Source: Gaiella occulta | Lineage (GTDB): Bacteria; Actinomycetota; Thermoleophilia; Gaiellales; Gaiellaceae | Assembly (NCBI RefSeq): GCF_003351045.1 | Contig: NZ_QQZY01000002.1 | Coordinates: 370,001-434,000 of the forward strand | Length of the DNA: 64,000 bases | Reading direction: 5' to 3' | In this document: positions 19,262 to 27,271 of the stretch, piece by piece | How positions within the stretch are numbered: position 1 is the first letter of the stretch | Layout of the letters: every line of letters starts with the position of its first letter | Notes under the pieces: model-generated | Told to the model about the DNA's origin: nothing | Seen by the model: the letters and a program-made list of their open reading frames with translations, nothing else | The model's database searches: none | Translations under genes and position numbers: made by a program

Positions 19262-19560
19262 GCGCTCACCTCGGGCCCAGCCGTGGGAGGCACGCGGAAC
19301 AGGTCGCCCTCGCGCGACGGCGCATTGGCGAACGCCTCGTCGAGGGGGAGCGGCGCGTGCGGCTCGTCGTCGGCCCAGACGTTGACGACGTCGAGCGGAT
19401 GGGAGGTCGGCGGGACGCCGGCGAGGTCGAGCTCGGCGACCTTCGAGACGGCGTCGAGGATGGCACCGAGCTCGCCGGTGAGCCGGTCGGCCTCGTCGTC
19501 GCGCAGCTCGAGCCGCGCGAGCCGCGCCACCCTCAGCACCGTATCCCTGTCGATCGCCAC
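19258..19560 (-). CDS. gatC: aspartyl/glutamyl-tRNA amidotransferase subunit C
   Basis: Small stabilising subunit, 100 residues, first gene of gatCAB. The family pattern is clear: VLRVARLARLELRDDEADRL followed by the belt region ending TSHPLDVVNVWADDEP. The ATG at 19560 lies downstream of the csp terminator hairpin. Confidence 0.95.
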   Translation of the reverse strand: MAIDRDTVLRVARLARLELRDDEADRLTGELGAILDAVSKVAELDLAGVPPTSHPLDVVNVWADDEPHAPLPLDEAFANAPSREGDLFRVPPTAGPEVSA

Positions 19561-19580
19561 CGTCGTCCCATCCTCTCATG

Positions 19581-19608
19581 GCGACGGGCCCCTCCCGGGG
19601 CCCGTCGC
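19581..19608 (-). terminator. GC-rich hairpin downstream of the cold-shock gene
   Basis: A perfect 12-bp inverted repeat, GCGACGGGCCCC (19581-19592) and its complement (19597-19608), with a TCCC loop. It lies 24 bases beyond the csp stop codon on the minus strand and upstream of gatC. There is no U tract, as usual in very GC-rich actinobacteria. Confidence 0.75.
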
Positions 19609-19631
19609 TCGAAGCTCGAATCCGGAAGGCT

Positions 19632-19838
19632 CTACGCCGCCGTGACGTTCGCCGCCTGGGCGCCCTTCGGCCCCTGAACGACCTCGAACTCCACCCTCTG
19701 TCCCTCAGTGAGGGTCTTGTACCCGTCCATGGCAATCGCCGAGAAGTGGACGAACACGTCTTCCCCGCCCTCGCGCTCGATGAACCCGAAGCCCTTCTCG
19801 TTCGAGAACCACTTGACGGTGCCGATCTCTGCAGACAA
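19632..19838 (-). CDS. cold-shock protein, CspA family
   Basis: Single-stranded nucleic-acid binding beta-barrel of 68 residues. RNP1 (KGFGFIE) and RNP2 (VFVHFSAI) are both present after the conserved start GTVKWFSNE. The start is a TTG at 19838 with a strong Shine-Dalgarno, AGGAGG, about 7 bases upstream, unlike the leaderless neighbours. That gives a 5' leader where family members often have temperature-dependent control. Confidence 0.95.
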   Translation of the reverse strand: MSAEIGTVKWFSNEKGFGFIEREGGEDVFVHFSAIAMDGYKTLTEGQRVEFEVVQGPKGAQAANVTAA

Positions 19839-19911
19839 CGAACGTCCTCCTACAAACGTGCGGCGGCCCGGTACGAACCGTCGCGACTACGAAGCGGCGG
19901 AAACGGTACCG

Positions 19912-20766
19912 CTACGCACCGGGGAACGCAAGCAGCCCGCGCCGGTAGCGCGCCGCCTTGAGCGTGCTCTGCAGCAGGCAGGCGATCGTCATCGGTCCCG
20001 TGCCGCCCGGCATCGGGGTCAGGTGCCCGGCGACCGAGGCGACGGAGGCGTCGACGTCGCCGCGGATTCCCTCGTCGGTACGCGTCAGCCCGACGTCGAG
20101 GACGGCCGCGCCCGGCTTCACCATCTCGGCGTTGACGATGCCCGGACGGCCGACCGCGGCGACGACGATGTCGGCGCGCGAGACGTGCGCGGCGAGGTCG
20201 CGCGTGCGCGAGTGGCACACCGTGACCGTTGCGTTGGCGTGCATGAGCAGCATCGCCATCGGGCGGCCGACGATCTCGCTGCGCCCGATCACGACCGCCT
20301 CCTTGCCGGCGGGGTCGACGTCGTAGGCGGCGAGCAGCTCCATGCAGCCGGACGGCGTCGCCGGCACGTGGATCGGCGTACCGAGGTACAGGTTGCCGGC
20401 GTTGACGGGATGGAAGCCGTCGACGTCCTTGGCGGGGGAGACGGCGTAGGTCACCTTCGTCTCGTCGAGGTGCCCGGGGAGCGGGAGCTGCACGAGGATG
20501 CCGTCGACCTCGTCGTCGTGGTTGAGCCGGTCGACGAGCGCGAGCACGTCCTCCTCGGAGGTGTCCGCCGGCAGCCGCACGTCGCGGGCGTCGATCCCCG
20601 CCTCGGTGGCAGCCTTGTGCTTCGCGGCGATGTACACGTGCGACGCCGGGTCGTCGCCGACGAGGACGGTCGCGAGGCCCACGTGTCCGAGCGCCGCGAC
20701 ATCGCGCGCCACGTCCGCGCGCACCTTCGCGGCGAGCGCCTTCCCGTCCATCAGCACGGCGGTCAT
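19912..20766 (-). CDS. folD: bifunctional methylenetetrahydrofolate dehydrogenase/cyclohydrolase
   Basis: One-carbon metabolism enzyme of 284 residues. The catalytic YxxxK is in SHVYIAAKHKAATEAGI, followed by DGILVQLPLPGHLDE, SPAKDVDGFHPVN, the NADP-binding VIGRSEIVGRPMAMLL and TPMPGGTGPMTIACLL near the end. A TAGAGT box (minus, 20774-20779) lies 7 bases before the ATG, so a leaderless transcript is likely. Confidence 0.97.
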   Translation of the reverse strand: MTAVLMDGKALAAKVRADVARDVAALGHVGLATVLVGDDPASHVYIAAKHKAATEAGIDARDVRLPADTSEEDVLALVDRLNHDDEVDGILVQLPLPGHLDETKVTYAVSPAKDVDGFHPVNAGNLYLGTPIHVPATPSGCMELLAAYDVDPAGKEAVVIGRSEIVGRPMAMLLMHANATVTVCHSRTRDLAAHVSRADIVVAAVGRPGIVNAEMVKPGAAVLDVGLTRTDEGIRGDVDASVASVAGHLTPMPGGTGPMTIACLLQSTLKAARYRRGLLAFPGA

Positions 20767-20818
20767 GACGGCGACTCTACCCTGACGCGGCGCACGGCGG
20801 CGCGGTTCGACGCGCGTC

Positions 20819-20844
20819 TCGAGCCCGCCGCGCGGGAGGCTCGA
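20819..20844 (-). terminator. possible hairpin terminator after the agmatinase-family gene
   Basis: TCGAGCC (20819-20825) and GGCTCGA (20838-20844) form a perfect 7-bp stem with a GC-rich loop, about 75 bases beyond the stop of the ureohydrolase gene on the minus strand and before folD. Its function is inferred from position only. Confidence 0.4.
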
Positions 20845-20920
20845 CGGGGGGGATTCAAGCGTCCCTCGCCGCCTGCCGACCTGCTCGCGCCGACGCCGAG
20901 CACCTGACCCGGAGCCGCGG

Positions 20921-21889
20921 TCAGCCGCGCCGGCGCAGCGCGATGCCCGTGAGCGCCTCGCGCACGATGCGGTCGGCGACGAGCGCCGTGATGTCGGCCG
21001 ATGCGACCGCGGTCGGGATCACCTCGACGACGTCCATGCCGACGAGGCGCAGGCGCGCCGCGAGCTCGCGGCAGGCCCACAGCAGGTCGATGCTCGTCAT
21101 CCCACCCGGCTCGGGCGTGCCCGTTCCCGGCGCGAAGGCCGGGTCGAGCACGTCGACGTCGACCGTCAGGAACACGGGGCCGTCGCCGACGACCGCGATC
21201 GCGTCCTCGACGACGGCGCGGATGCCGCGGTCGCGGACGTCGTGCATGAAGAAGCTCGTGATGCCGCGCTGCGCCTGCCAGCCGAGCTCGCGCTCGCCCG
21301 GCCAGTAGCCGCGCAGGCCGATCTGCACGTAGCGCCGTGGGTCGACGTGGCCGTCGCGCACGAGCCGGTACATCGGAGTGCCGTGCGAGACCTCGACGCC
21401 GAACACCTCCTCGCCGGTGTCCGTATGGGTGTCGAAGTGGACGAGGCCGACGGGGCCGTGCACGGCGGCGACGGCCTTGACGTCCGGCTCGCTGATCGAA
21501 TGGTCGCCGCCGAGGACGACCGGTATCGCACCGGCGGCGACGACCTGGCCGACGACGCGCTCGATCGCCGCGTGGGTGCGCGCGACGTCGGCCGGGACGA
21601 CCGCAGCGTCGCCGAAGTCGACGACGCGCAGCTCGGCGGTCGCGTCCACCTTCGCCTCGAGGTGCGGCCCGGGCGGGCAGCTCGCGGCCCGTATCGCGCG
21701 CGGGCCGAAGCGCGTGCCGGGGCGGTCGGAGACGAGATCGTCGCTGGGAGCGCCGACGATCGCGACGTCGACGCCCTCGAGCTCCGCCGGCTCCTCGGTG
21801 AAGGGCAGGCCGGCGAACGTCAGCAGCCCGGCGAAGTCGGGCTTGTCCGGAAGCCCCATCTCCTTCCAGCGGCGCAGCGGGTCGACCAC
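20921..21889 (-). CDS. agmatinase/ureohydrolase family protein
   Basis: Binuclear manganese hydrolase of 322 residues, releasing urea from agmatine or a related guanidino compound. All metal-binding segments are present: LGGDHSIS, HFDTHTDTGEE, LTVDVDVLDPAFAPGTGTPE and PGTRFGPRAIR near the N-terminus. Substrate specificity cannot be read from sequence; no other polyamine genes lie nearby. The GTG at 21889 follows TAGGAT (minus, 21897-21902) by 7 bases. It diverges from the metalloprotease-like gene, the two promoters lying within 30 bases. Confidence 0.88.
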   Translation of the reverse strand: MVDPLRRWKEMGLPDKPDFAGLLTFAGLPFTEEPAELEGVDVAIVGAPSDDLVSDRPGTRFGPRAIRAASCPPGPHLEAKVDATAELRVVDFGDAAVVPADVARTHAAIERVVGQVVAAGAIPVVLGGDHSISEPDVKAVAAVHGPVGLVHFDTHTDTGEEVFGVEVSHGTPMYRLVRDGHVDPRRYVQIGLRGYWPGERELGWQAQRGITSFFMHDVRDRGIRAVVEDAIAVVGDGPVFLTVDVDVLDPAFAPGTGTPEPGGMTSIDLLWACRELAARLRLVGMDVVEVIPTAVASADITALVADRIVREALTGIALRRRG

Positions 21890-21932
21890 GGCGTGGATCC
21901 TATGCGGCAGCGGCGGCGTCTACGCTGGGCAG

Positions 21933-22847
21933 GTGGCGGCACCCGGCCGTGGGCGGGCGCAGGGCGCGCTCCGCGTCGCGGGGCTCGTCTTCGTCGGCGC
22001 CTGGCTGCTCTCGGGAGCCCTGCAGGCGGCGGTGCCGTTCTGGCTGCCGTTTGCGATCCTCGCCGCGAGCGAGCTCGAGTTCCTCGCGCGGGGCCGGCGC
22101 GAGTCGCGGGCGCCGCGGGCAGCCGGCGCGCGCGCGAGCGCCCTCGAGCGGCGGCTGCCGGGCGCGCCCGACGCGGATCTGGGCTGGGTGGAGGCGACGG
22201 GCGACGACGGCGAGACGATGCTCGTCGCCGCCGCGAGCGCCGCCCGCCGGCGCTCGCGGCCGCTGCGGCTGCTCGTTGCGGCGGTCGCGCTCGTCCTCCT
22301 CGCCGCCGCCTACCGGGCCGATCGCAGGCTGTCGTGGTCGTCGCTTGCGCCGGCGCAGCGGCTGCGCGCCGAGCAGCGGTTCACGCGTGAGGCGTCGGTC
22401 GTCGCGGGGCGCCCGGTGCGCGTGCGCTGCGACGAGGGCTACGTGTTCACCGGCGTCGGCTCCGACGCGGCAGGCGTCGCCTTTCCCCGGCGCGGGCTCG
22501 CATTCCTCGAGCCGGGCATCTGCCGGACGCTCCGGCGCCTCGCCTTCGAGGGTGCGACCGCAGCGGGCGCCGACGCCGGCTGGGCCGTCGTCGTGCTCGC
22601 CCACGAGGCGGTGCACCTGCGCGGCGTGCTCGACGAGGCGCGCGCCGAGTGCTTCGCGCTGCAGGAGGGAGTGCGACTCGCGACCCGCCTCGGCGTCGAG
22701 CCCGCTCGCGCGCGGGCGCTGATGCGGCGCCAGCTCGACCGCGCCCTCTCCGACACGAGCGTGCAGCGGCTCGACTACCGCCTGCCCGCGGAGTGCAGGA
22801 ACGACGGCGGGCTCGATCTGCGCCCGGCCGATCCCTCGTTCCCGTAG
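21933..22847 (+). CDS. membrane protein with HExxH metallopeptidase-like motif
   Basis: Protein of 304 residues. The N-terminal half has two to three membrane helices (VAGLVFVGAWLLSGAL; FWLPFAILAASELEFLA; LLVAAVALVLLAAAY). The C-terminal extracytoplasmic or cytoplasmic domain contains LAHEAVHLRGVLDEARAECF, an HExxH zinc site with a possible third ligand in the downstream DEARAE. Two further cysteines may form a disulphide. No known peptidase family is recognised. TACGCT (21921-21926) lies 6 bases before the GTG. Confidence 0.7.
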   Translation: MAAPGRGRAQGALRVAGLVFVGAWLLSGALQAAVPFWLPFAILAASELEFLARGRRESRAPRAAGARASALERRLPGAPDADLGWVEATGDDGETMLVAAASAARRRSRPLRLLVAAVALVLLAAAYRADRRLSWSSLAPAQRLRAEQRFTREASVVAGRPVRVRCDEGYVFTGVGSDAAGVAFPRRGLAFLEPGICRTLRRLAFEGATAAGADAGWAVVVLAHEAVHLRGVLDEARAECFALQEGVRLATRLGVEPARARALMRRQLDRALSDTSVQRLDYRLPAECRNDGGLDLRPADPSFP

Positions 22848-22855
22848 AGGGTCTG

Positions 22856-23498
22856 CTACCGCAGCACCTGCTCGAGGCGGCGGCGCACGAGCGCCACGCT
22901 CGCCCCGGCGACCTGCTCGCCCAGCACCGCGGAGGCGAGCGCGGCTGCCTCGCTCACGATCCGCTCGCGCTCCGCCTCCAGTCCGTCGCGCACGACGAAC
23001 AGCGCCGCGTGCGCGCGGGCCCCCCACTCCTCGACCTCCGGCAGCGAGCCGCCCGGGTCGGCGCGCCCCGACTCCGACACGCGCGGCGTGCCGGCGATGC
23101 CGGCGGCGACGTCGCGCGCGGCGGGCGCGCAGGCGCTCGATGCGCGCCGCCGCGTCGAGCAGCGCCTGACGCGCCCGGCGCACGTCGCGCTGCGCCCGTG
23201 CCCGCGCCTCGTCCCCGGCCCGCCTGCTGTGGGCGATCTCGTCCGCGCGGCGCTCGGCCTCGGCAAGATCGACCCGCGCGGCCGCCTCGTGGTCGCGCGC
23301 CTCCATCTCGGCGCGCTCCACGACGGCGAGCTCGGCGGGAAGCGCCGCCAGCGCCTCGCGCACCTCGGTCGCCCGCCCGCGCACCTCGTCGACGCGCCGC
23401 AGCAGCTCGACGACGGCATCGATCCGCGCCGCGACGGAGCCGTCACGGCGCTCGAGCTCCGCCGTCCGGGAGAGCACTGCGTCGACGCGGGAGCCCAC
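22856..23498 (-). pseudogene. coiled-coil protein gene with an apparent frameshift
   Basis: From GTG 23498 one frame gives about 125 residues of heptad-rich helix (VDAVVELLRRVDEVRGRATE and on to LLDAAARIERLRAR). Near 23120 the coding character passes to another frame reading AARDVAAGIAGTPRVSESGR and ending ASVALVRRRLEQVLR at 22856. The two halves join into one plausible alpha-helical protein of about 213 residues. The shift lies in a GC-only stretch, so a sequencing error is as likely as a real lesion. GATACT lies 6 bases before the start. The family is not recognised. Confidence 0.6.
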
Positions 23499-23550
23499 GA
23501 CGTCAGTATCGCCGATGGGGCCGGTCGAGCGGCCCGGCGACGCCCGCCGG

Positions 23551-23985
23551 CTAGCGCGCGCCGATGTAGTCGGTCAGGTACTGGATCTGGAAGCTCTGGC
23601 GCTTCGAGATGAACTTGACGAGGTCGCCGATCGAGATCATGCCGACGAGCGTGCCGCCGTCCACGACGGGCGCGTGCCGGATGCGCCGGTCGCTCATGAT
23701 GGCCATGCTCTCGTCGACGCTCGTCTCCGGCTTCACGCAGACGACGGGGGACGTCATCACCTCGCGCACGAGCGTGTCGCGCGAGCGGCGGCCCTCGACG
23801 GCGATGCGGCGCAGATAGTCGCGCTCCGTGAAGATCCCGGCGATCGTGTCGCCCTCCGTGACGAGCAGCGCACCTACGTTCGCCTCGACCATCGCCTTGA
23901 CCGCCTCGAACACGGTGGCGCCGCCGCCGATCCGGATCACGTCGCCGCCCTTCTCGCGCAGGATCTCGGCCACGGTATCCACCAC
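23551..23985 (-). CDS. CBS-domain protein
   Basis: Protein of about 144 residues made of a tandem CBS pair, a module that binds adenine nucleotides. First repeat: ATVFEAVKAMVEANVGALLV with IAGIFTERDYLRRI. Second: SVDESMAIMSDRRIRHAPVV with LVGMISIGDLVKFI. Such stand-alone proteins end, as here, in a short helix (SKRQSFQIQYLTDYI). The frame is open to a TTG at 24018, but GTG 23985 matches the family's start. A TTGACA sequence at 24013-24018 may be its -35 box. Confidence 0.85.
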   Translation of the reverse strand: MVDTVAEILREKGGDVIRIGGGATVFEAVKAMVEANVGALLVTEGDTIAGIFTERDYLRRIAVEGRRSRDTLVREVMTSPVVCVKPETSVDESMAIMSDRRIRHAPVVDGGTLVGMISIGDLVKFISKRQSFQIQYLTDYIGAR

Positions 23986-24096
23986 CCGATCGTGCGACGC
24001 GGCACATGCTCTTGTCAAGAGCGCCGCAGCACCCGTCCGCGCACGACCCGCGTTCGGCAGGGCAGGCCGGGCGCCGCGGCTACGATGCGGCCGTCC

Positions 24097-24167
24097 GGCG
24101 ACGTGGCCGAGTGGTTAGGCAGAGGCCTGCAAAGCCTCGTACAGCGGTTCGAATCCGCTCGTCGCCT
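24097..24167 (+). tRNA. tRNA-Cys (GCA)
   Basis: Cloverleaf read directly: acceptor GGCGACG pairs with CGTCGCC at 24160-24166, the anticodon stem GAGGC/GCCTC encloses CTGCAAA with anticodon GCA, and the T arm is AGCGG/CCGCT. The discriminator is T, as expected for tRNA-Cys. CCA is not encoded. A TACGAT box (24081-24086) lies about 10 bases upstream. Confidence 0.95.
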
Positions 24168-24243
24168 TCAGCATGACGACTCCAGCGCCGGCGGTCGCCG
24201 CGGCGCCGGGAGTCACGTCGGCCGGCACCTCTACGATTCGCGC

Positions 24244-24417
24244 ATGAGCACGCCGGCTGCACACGACGACCCTCGGCAGCCCGCGCGGCCCGAGCCGTGC
24301 TGGCGCTGCGGCGCCGCGATGGAATGGCGTCACGCCACGCTCCAGTGCCCGCGCTGCCGCTTCAAGATCGGGTGCTGCGAGGGGAACACCGCCGAGTGCT
24401 CGTCGCGCGATCGCTAA
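24244..24417 (+). CDS. small zinc-ribbon protein
   Basis: Protein of 57 residues with CWRCGAAMEWRHATLQCPRC, two CxxC pairs spaced as a zinc ribbon, then GCCEGNTAECSSRDR. Seven cysteines in 57 residues, directly after the tRNA-Cys gene. The ATG at 24244 lies 6 bases after TACGAT (24232-24237), so it looks leaderless. The function is unknown. Confidence 0.7.
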   Translation: MSTPAAHDDPRQPARPEPCWRCGAAMEWRHATLQCPRCRFKIGCCEGNTAECSSRDR

Positions 24418-24459
24418 CGTCGGCGGCATGACCGCTCTCGCCGCCATCCTTGCCGCCGC

Positions 24460-24984
24460 ATGAGCGACGCGGCCGCGGTGACGATCCGGCCGGTGCGCGC
24501 CGACGAGTGGCAACGCTGGCGTGACGTGCGCCTGCGCATGCTGCGCGACGACGCCGACTACTTCTCCACCCGCTACGACGACATGGTGCGCGAGCCCGAC
24601 GCGTACTGGCGCGACTGGGCAGCGGACGCCGCCGCCGGCGTCGACAAGGCGCTGTTCGTGGCCGAGGAGGGCGGCCGCTGGCTCGGCGTCGTGGGCGCCT
24701 TCGCGCGCGTCGACGCGCGCGAGGTGCAGCTCGTCTCGATGTGGGTCGATCCCGACGGCCGCGGCCGGGGCGTCGCGCGGCGGCTCATCCGCGCCGTCGC
24801 GACCTGGGCCGCGGGGCGGGGCTCGACCAGGGTCGTCCTCTTCGTGCAGGAGGCGAACGCCCCCGCACGGCGGCTGTACGAGCGCGCCGGCTTCCGCCCC
24901 ACCGGCGACCGCACGCCGGCCGGCGGCGGCCGCAGCGCCTTCAAGCTCGTGCTCGCCGCCTCGGTGCACGATCTGCTCGCGTGA
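24460..24984 (+). CDS. GNAT-family N-acetyltransferase
   Basis: Acetyl-CoA dependent acetyltransferase of 174 residues. The core is VQLVSMWVDPDGRGRGVARRL, containing the acetyl-CoA pyrophosphate loop (R/Q-x-x-G-x-G/A), then VVLFVQEANAPARRLYERAGF, the classic motif B of the family. The substrate is unknown. No regulatory site is evident upstream. Confidence 0.92.
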   Translation: MSDAAAVTIRPVRADEWQRWRDVRLRMLRDDADYFSTRYDDMVREPDAYWRDWAADAAAGVDKALFVAEEGGRWLGVVGAFARVDAREVQLVSMWVDPDGRGRGVARRLIRAVATWAAGRGSTRVVLFVQEANAPARRLYERAGFRPTGDRTPAGGGRSAFKLVLAASVHDLLA

Positions 24985-25140
24985 GCGGCGCGATCGTCCG
25001 CACCGTTCTCGGCGTTCCCTCGTCGCGCCGCCGGACATGCCGATGAGACGGCGGCAGCCGGCCCTCGCCGTCGCCGTCGCCCCGCGGGCGCGGCCGCAGC
25101 CCCGTCACGATTCTCGCCGCCATCGCGCCCGCGCTCATAT

Positions 25141-25154
25141 GGTACATTTGTACC
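25141..25154. promoter_or_regulatory. palindromic operator overlapping the -10 box of the SMR-tetR operon
   Basis: GGTACATTTGTACC is a 6-bp perfect inverted repeat with a TT centre. TACATT within it (25143-25148) is the best -10 hexamer, 9 bases before the ATG at 25158. A TetR-family protein bound here would block RNA polymerase. It is the most AT-rich spot in the local sequence. Confidence 0.65.
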
Positions 25155-25157
25155 ACT

Positions 25158-25478
25158 ATGGTCTTCGTCTATCTCGCGCTCGCCATCGCGACCGAGGTCG
25201 CCGGCACCGTCGCGCTCAAGTTCGCCGACGGGTTCTCGCGGCTCGTGCCGAGCGTCGTCGTCGTCGTCGGCTACGCGCTCTCGTTCCTCTTCCTCTCGCT
25301 CACGCTGCGCGGGCTCTCGCTCGGCGTCACCTACGCGATCTGGGCCGGGACCGGCACCGCGGCGATCGCCCTCATCGGCGTCGCCGCGCTCGGCGAGCCG
25401 CTCACGCCGGTGAAGGCCGGCAGCGTCGTGCTGATCATCGCCGGCGTGATCGGGCTCAACCTCGCCGGTGGCCACTAG
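25158..25478 (+). CDS. small multidrug resistance (SMR) family transporter
   Basis: Four-helix proton-coupled exporter of 106 residues, inner membrane. The essential membrane glutamate is Glu13 in LALAIATEVAGTVALKFA. The conserved LGVTYAIWAGTGTAAIALIG and LGEPLTPVKAGSVVLIIAGVIG are those of EmrE/QacE members. The adjacent TetR regulator and operator indicate drug- or guanidinium-type inducible export. The last 11 bases overlap the tetR gene. Confidence 0.93.
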   Translation: MVFVYLALAIATEVAGTVALKFADGFSRLVPSVVVVVGYALSFLFLSLTLRGLSLGVTYAIWAGTGTAAIALIGVAALGEPLTPVKAGSVVLIIAGVIGLNLAGGH

Positions 25479-26061
25479 CAACGCCCGCCCGCGCGGCGCG
25501 CTGCGCCGCCGGGCCATACTCGAGGCGACCCTGCGTGTGGTGGGCAGGGACGGCGCCGGCGCGCTCACCCATCGAGCGGTCGCGCGGGAGGCCGGCGTGC
25601 CGCTCGCCGCGACAACCTACTACTTCGCGTCGAAGGACGACCTCGTCCGCGAGGCGTTCGCCTTCGCGATGGCCGAGGACGTCGCCGCGTTGCAGGCCGA
25701 GTCGCTCCTGCCCACGCGCGGAGAGCTCACGGCGGGCGCGCTCGCGCAGCGGCTGACCGCGCTGATGGCGTCGCGCATCGGCGACGACCGCGCGACGCTG
25801 CTCGTGCAGTACGCGCTCGAGCTCGAGGCCGCGCGCCGCAGCGAGCTGACCGCGCTCTCCCGCGCCTGGACCGCCGCCTATGTCGGGGCCGTCGCCCCGG
25901 CTCTCGCGGCGCTCGGCAGCGCCGACCCGAAGCTCGACGCCTGGATCGTCGTCACGGCGCTCGCGGGCATGGAGCTCGAGTCGCTCGCATCGGGCGAGGT
26001 CGACGCGGCGACGGCGCTGCTGCCGGCCGTCGAGCGCCTCCTCGTCTCTCTCGTCGGGTAG
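25468..26061 (+). CDS. TetR-family transcriptional regulator
   Basis: Repressor of 197 residues. The N-terminal helix-turn-helix reads RRRAILEATLRVVGRDGAGA to THRAVAREAGVPLAATTYYF, canonical for TetR, followed by a helical ligand domain. It starts at GTG 25468 inside the SMR gene, so it is co-transcribed and coupled. It probably represses its own operon through the palindrome at 25141-25154. Confidence 0.9.
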   Translation: MATSNARPRGALRRRAILEATLRVVGRDGAGALTHRAVAREAGVPLAATTYYFASKDDLVREAFAFAMAEDVAALQAESLLPTRGELTAGALAQRLTALMASRIGDDRATLLVQYALELEAARRSELTALSRAWTAAYVGAVAPALAALGSADPKLDAWIVVTALAGMELESLASGEVDAATALLPAVERLLVSLVG

Positions 26062-26076
26062 AGCAGGACGGCTCGA

Positions 26077-27171
26077 TCAGTCGACGGGCACGCCGCCGAG
26101 CAGCACGCGCTCCACGGCAAAGGCGTCGTCGAGCACGACGACGTCCGCCTGCGCGCCGGGGCGCAGCACCGCGATCTCGCCCGCGCGACCGAGCACGCGC
26201 GCGGGTGTGCGCGTGACCGCGTCCACCGCCTCGACGACCGGCACGCCGAGCTCGACGAGCGCCAGCAGCCCCCATGCGAGGGGCCGCACGGCGCCGGCGA
26301 GCGTGCCGTCTTCGCTCCGCGGGACACCGCCGGCCACCGTCACCTCGACGGCGCCGAGGCGGAAGCTCCCGTCGCCCAGCCCGGCCGCCGCGATCGTGTC
26401 GGAGACGAGCACGATGCGCCCGCGGGATGCCCGCCATGCGGTCAGGATCGCCTCCGGCGCGAGATGGACGCCGTCGGCGATGAGCTGCACGACGATGTCG
26501 TCGCGCGCGAGCGCAGCGCCGGCGACGCCGGGGTCGCGGTGCGCGAACGGGCGCATCGCGTCGAAGAGATGGGTGACTGTCCGTGCGCCGCGGCCGAAGG
26601 CCGCCTGCGCCGCGGCCGCGCTCGCATCGGTGTGGCCGAGCGAGACGACGACGCCCCGCGCGACGAGCGCGTCGATCATCTCCCCCGCCCGCTCCAGCTC
26701 CGGCGCCAGCGTCACGGTCGTCACGGGACAGCCGCTGAGCAGGAACGACGCGAGCAGGTCGAGGTCGGGCGCGCGCAGATGCTCGCGCGGATGAGCGCCC
26801 GCGCGCCGCGGCGACAGGAACGGCCCCTCCAGGTGCGCGCCCACGATCCGCGCGCCCGGCCCGCCGATCGCCTCACCCAGCGTTGCGAGCGCGAGCCGCG
26901 TCAGCCGCGGCGGCGCCGTGATCAGCGTCGGCTGGTACCAGAGCACGCCCGTGCGCGCCAGCGCGACGCCGACGGCGTGGACGTCGCCGGCGGTCGCGTG
27001 CAGGAGATCGACGCCGGCGAATCCGTTCACCTGCAGGTCGACCAGGCCGGGGATCGCGATCCCGCTCCCACCGCCGCCGAGCCCGACGGCGCCGACGAGA
27101 TCGCCGTCGATCTCGACGTCGCCGCGCACGAGCGTCCCTTCGACCACCGCAGCTGCGACACCGAGCCTCAC
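26077..27171 (-). CDS. nagA: N-acetylglucosamine-6-phosphate deacetylase
   Basis: Amidohydrolase of 364 residues, cytoplasmic first step of amino-sugar phosphate catabolism. PGLVDLQVNGFAGVDLLHA, AHLEGPFLSPRRAGAHP (metal-binding Glu), SLGHTDA, VTHLFDAMRP and catalytic Asp in LVSDTIAAAG are all present. Normal length. The GTG at 27171 lies 8 bases after TAGTGT (minus, 27180-27185). It diverges from the SDR/DUF4432 pair, so the region may be a small sugar-catabolic locus. Confidence 0.93.
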   Translation of the reverse strand: MRLGVAAAVVEGTLVRGDVEIDGDLVGAVGLGGGGSGIAIPGLVDLQVNGFAGVDLLHATAGDVHAVGVALARTGVLWYQPTLITAPPRLTRLALATLGEAIGGPGARIVGAHLEGPFLSPRRAGAHPREHLRAPDLDLLASFLLSGCPVTTVTLAPELERAGEMIDALVARGVVVSLGHTDASAAAAQAAFGRGARTVTHLFDAMRPFAHRDPGVAGAALARDDIVVQLIADGVHLAPEAILTAWRASRGRIVLVSDTIAAAGLGDGSFRLGAVEVTVAGGVPRSEDGTLAGAVRPLAWGLLALVELGVPVVEAVDAVTRTPARVLGRAGEIAVLRPGAQADVVVLDDAFAVERVLLGGVPVD

Positions 27172-27271
27172 GGGCTCCTACACTACGCACCCGCCGGGCG
27201 GTTGAATCGTGGCTCGACCGCCGGTAGCGTCGTCCCCAGTCGATCGAGACGCTCGAGAGCGCCGAGTACCC

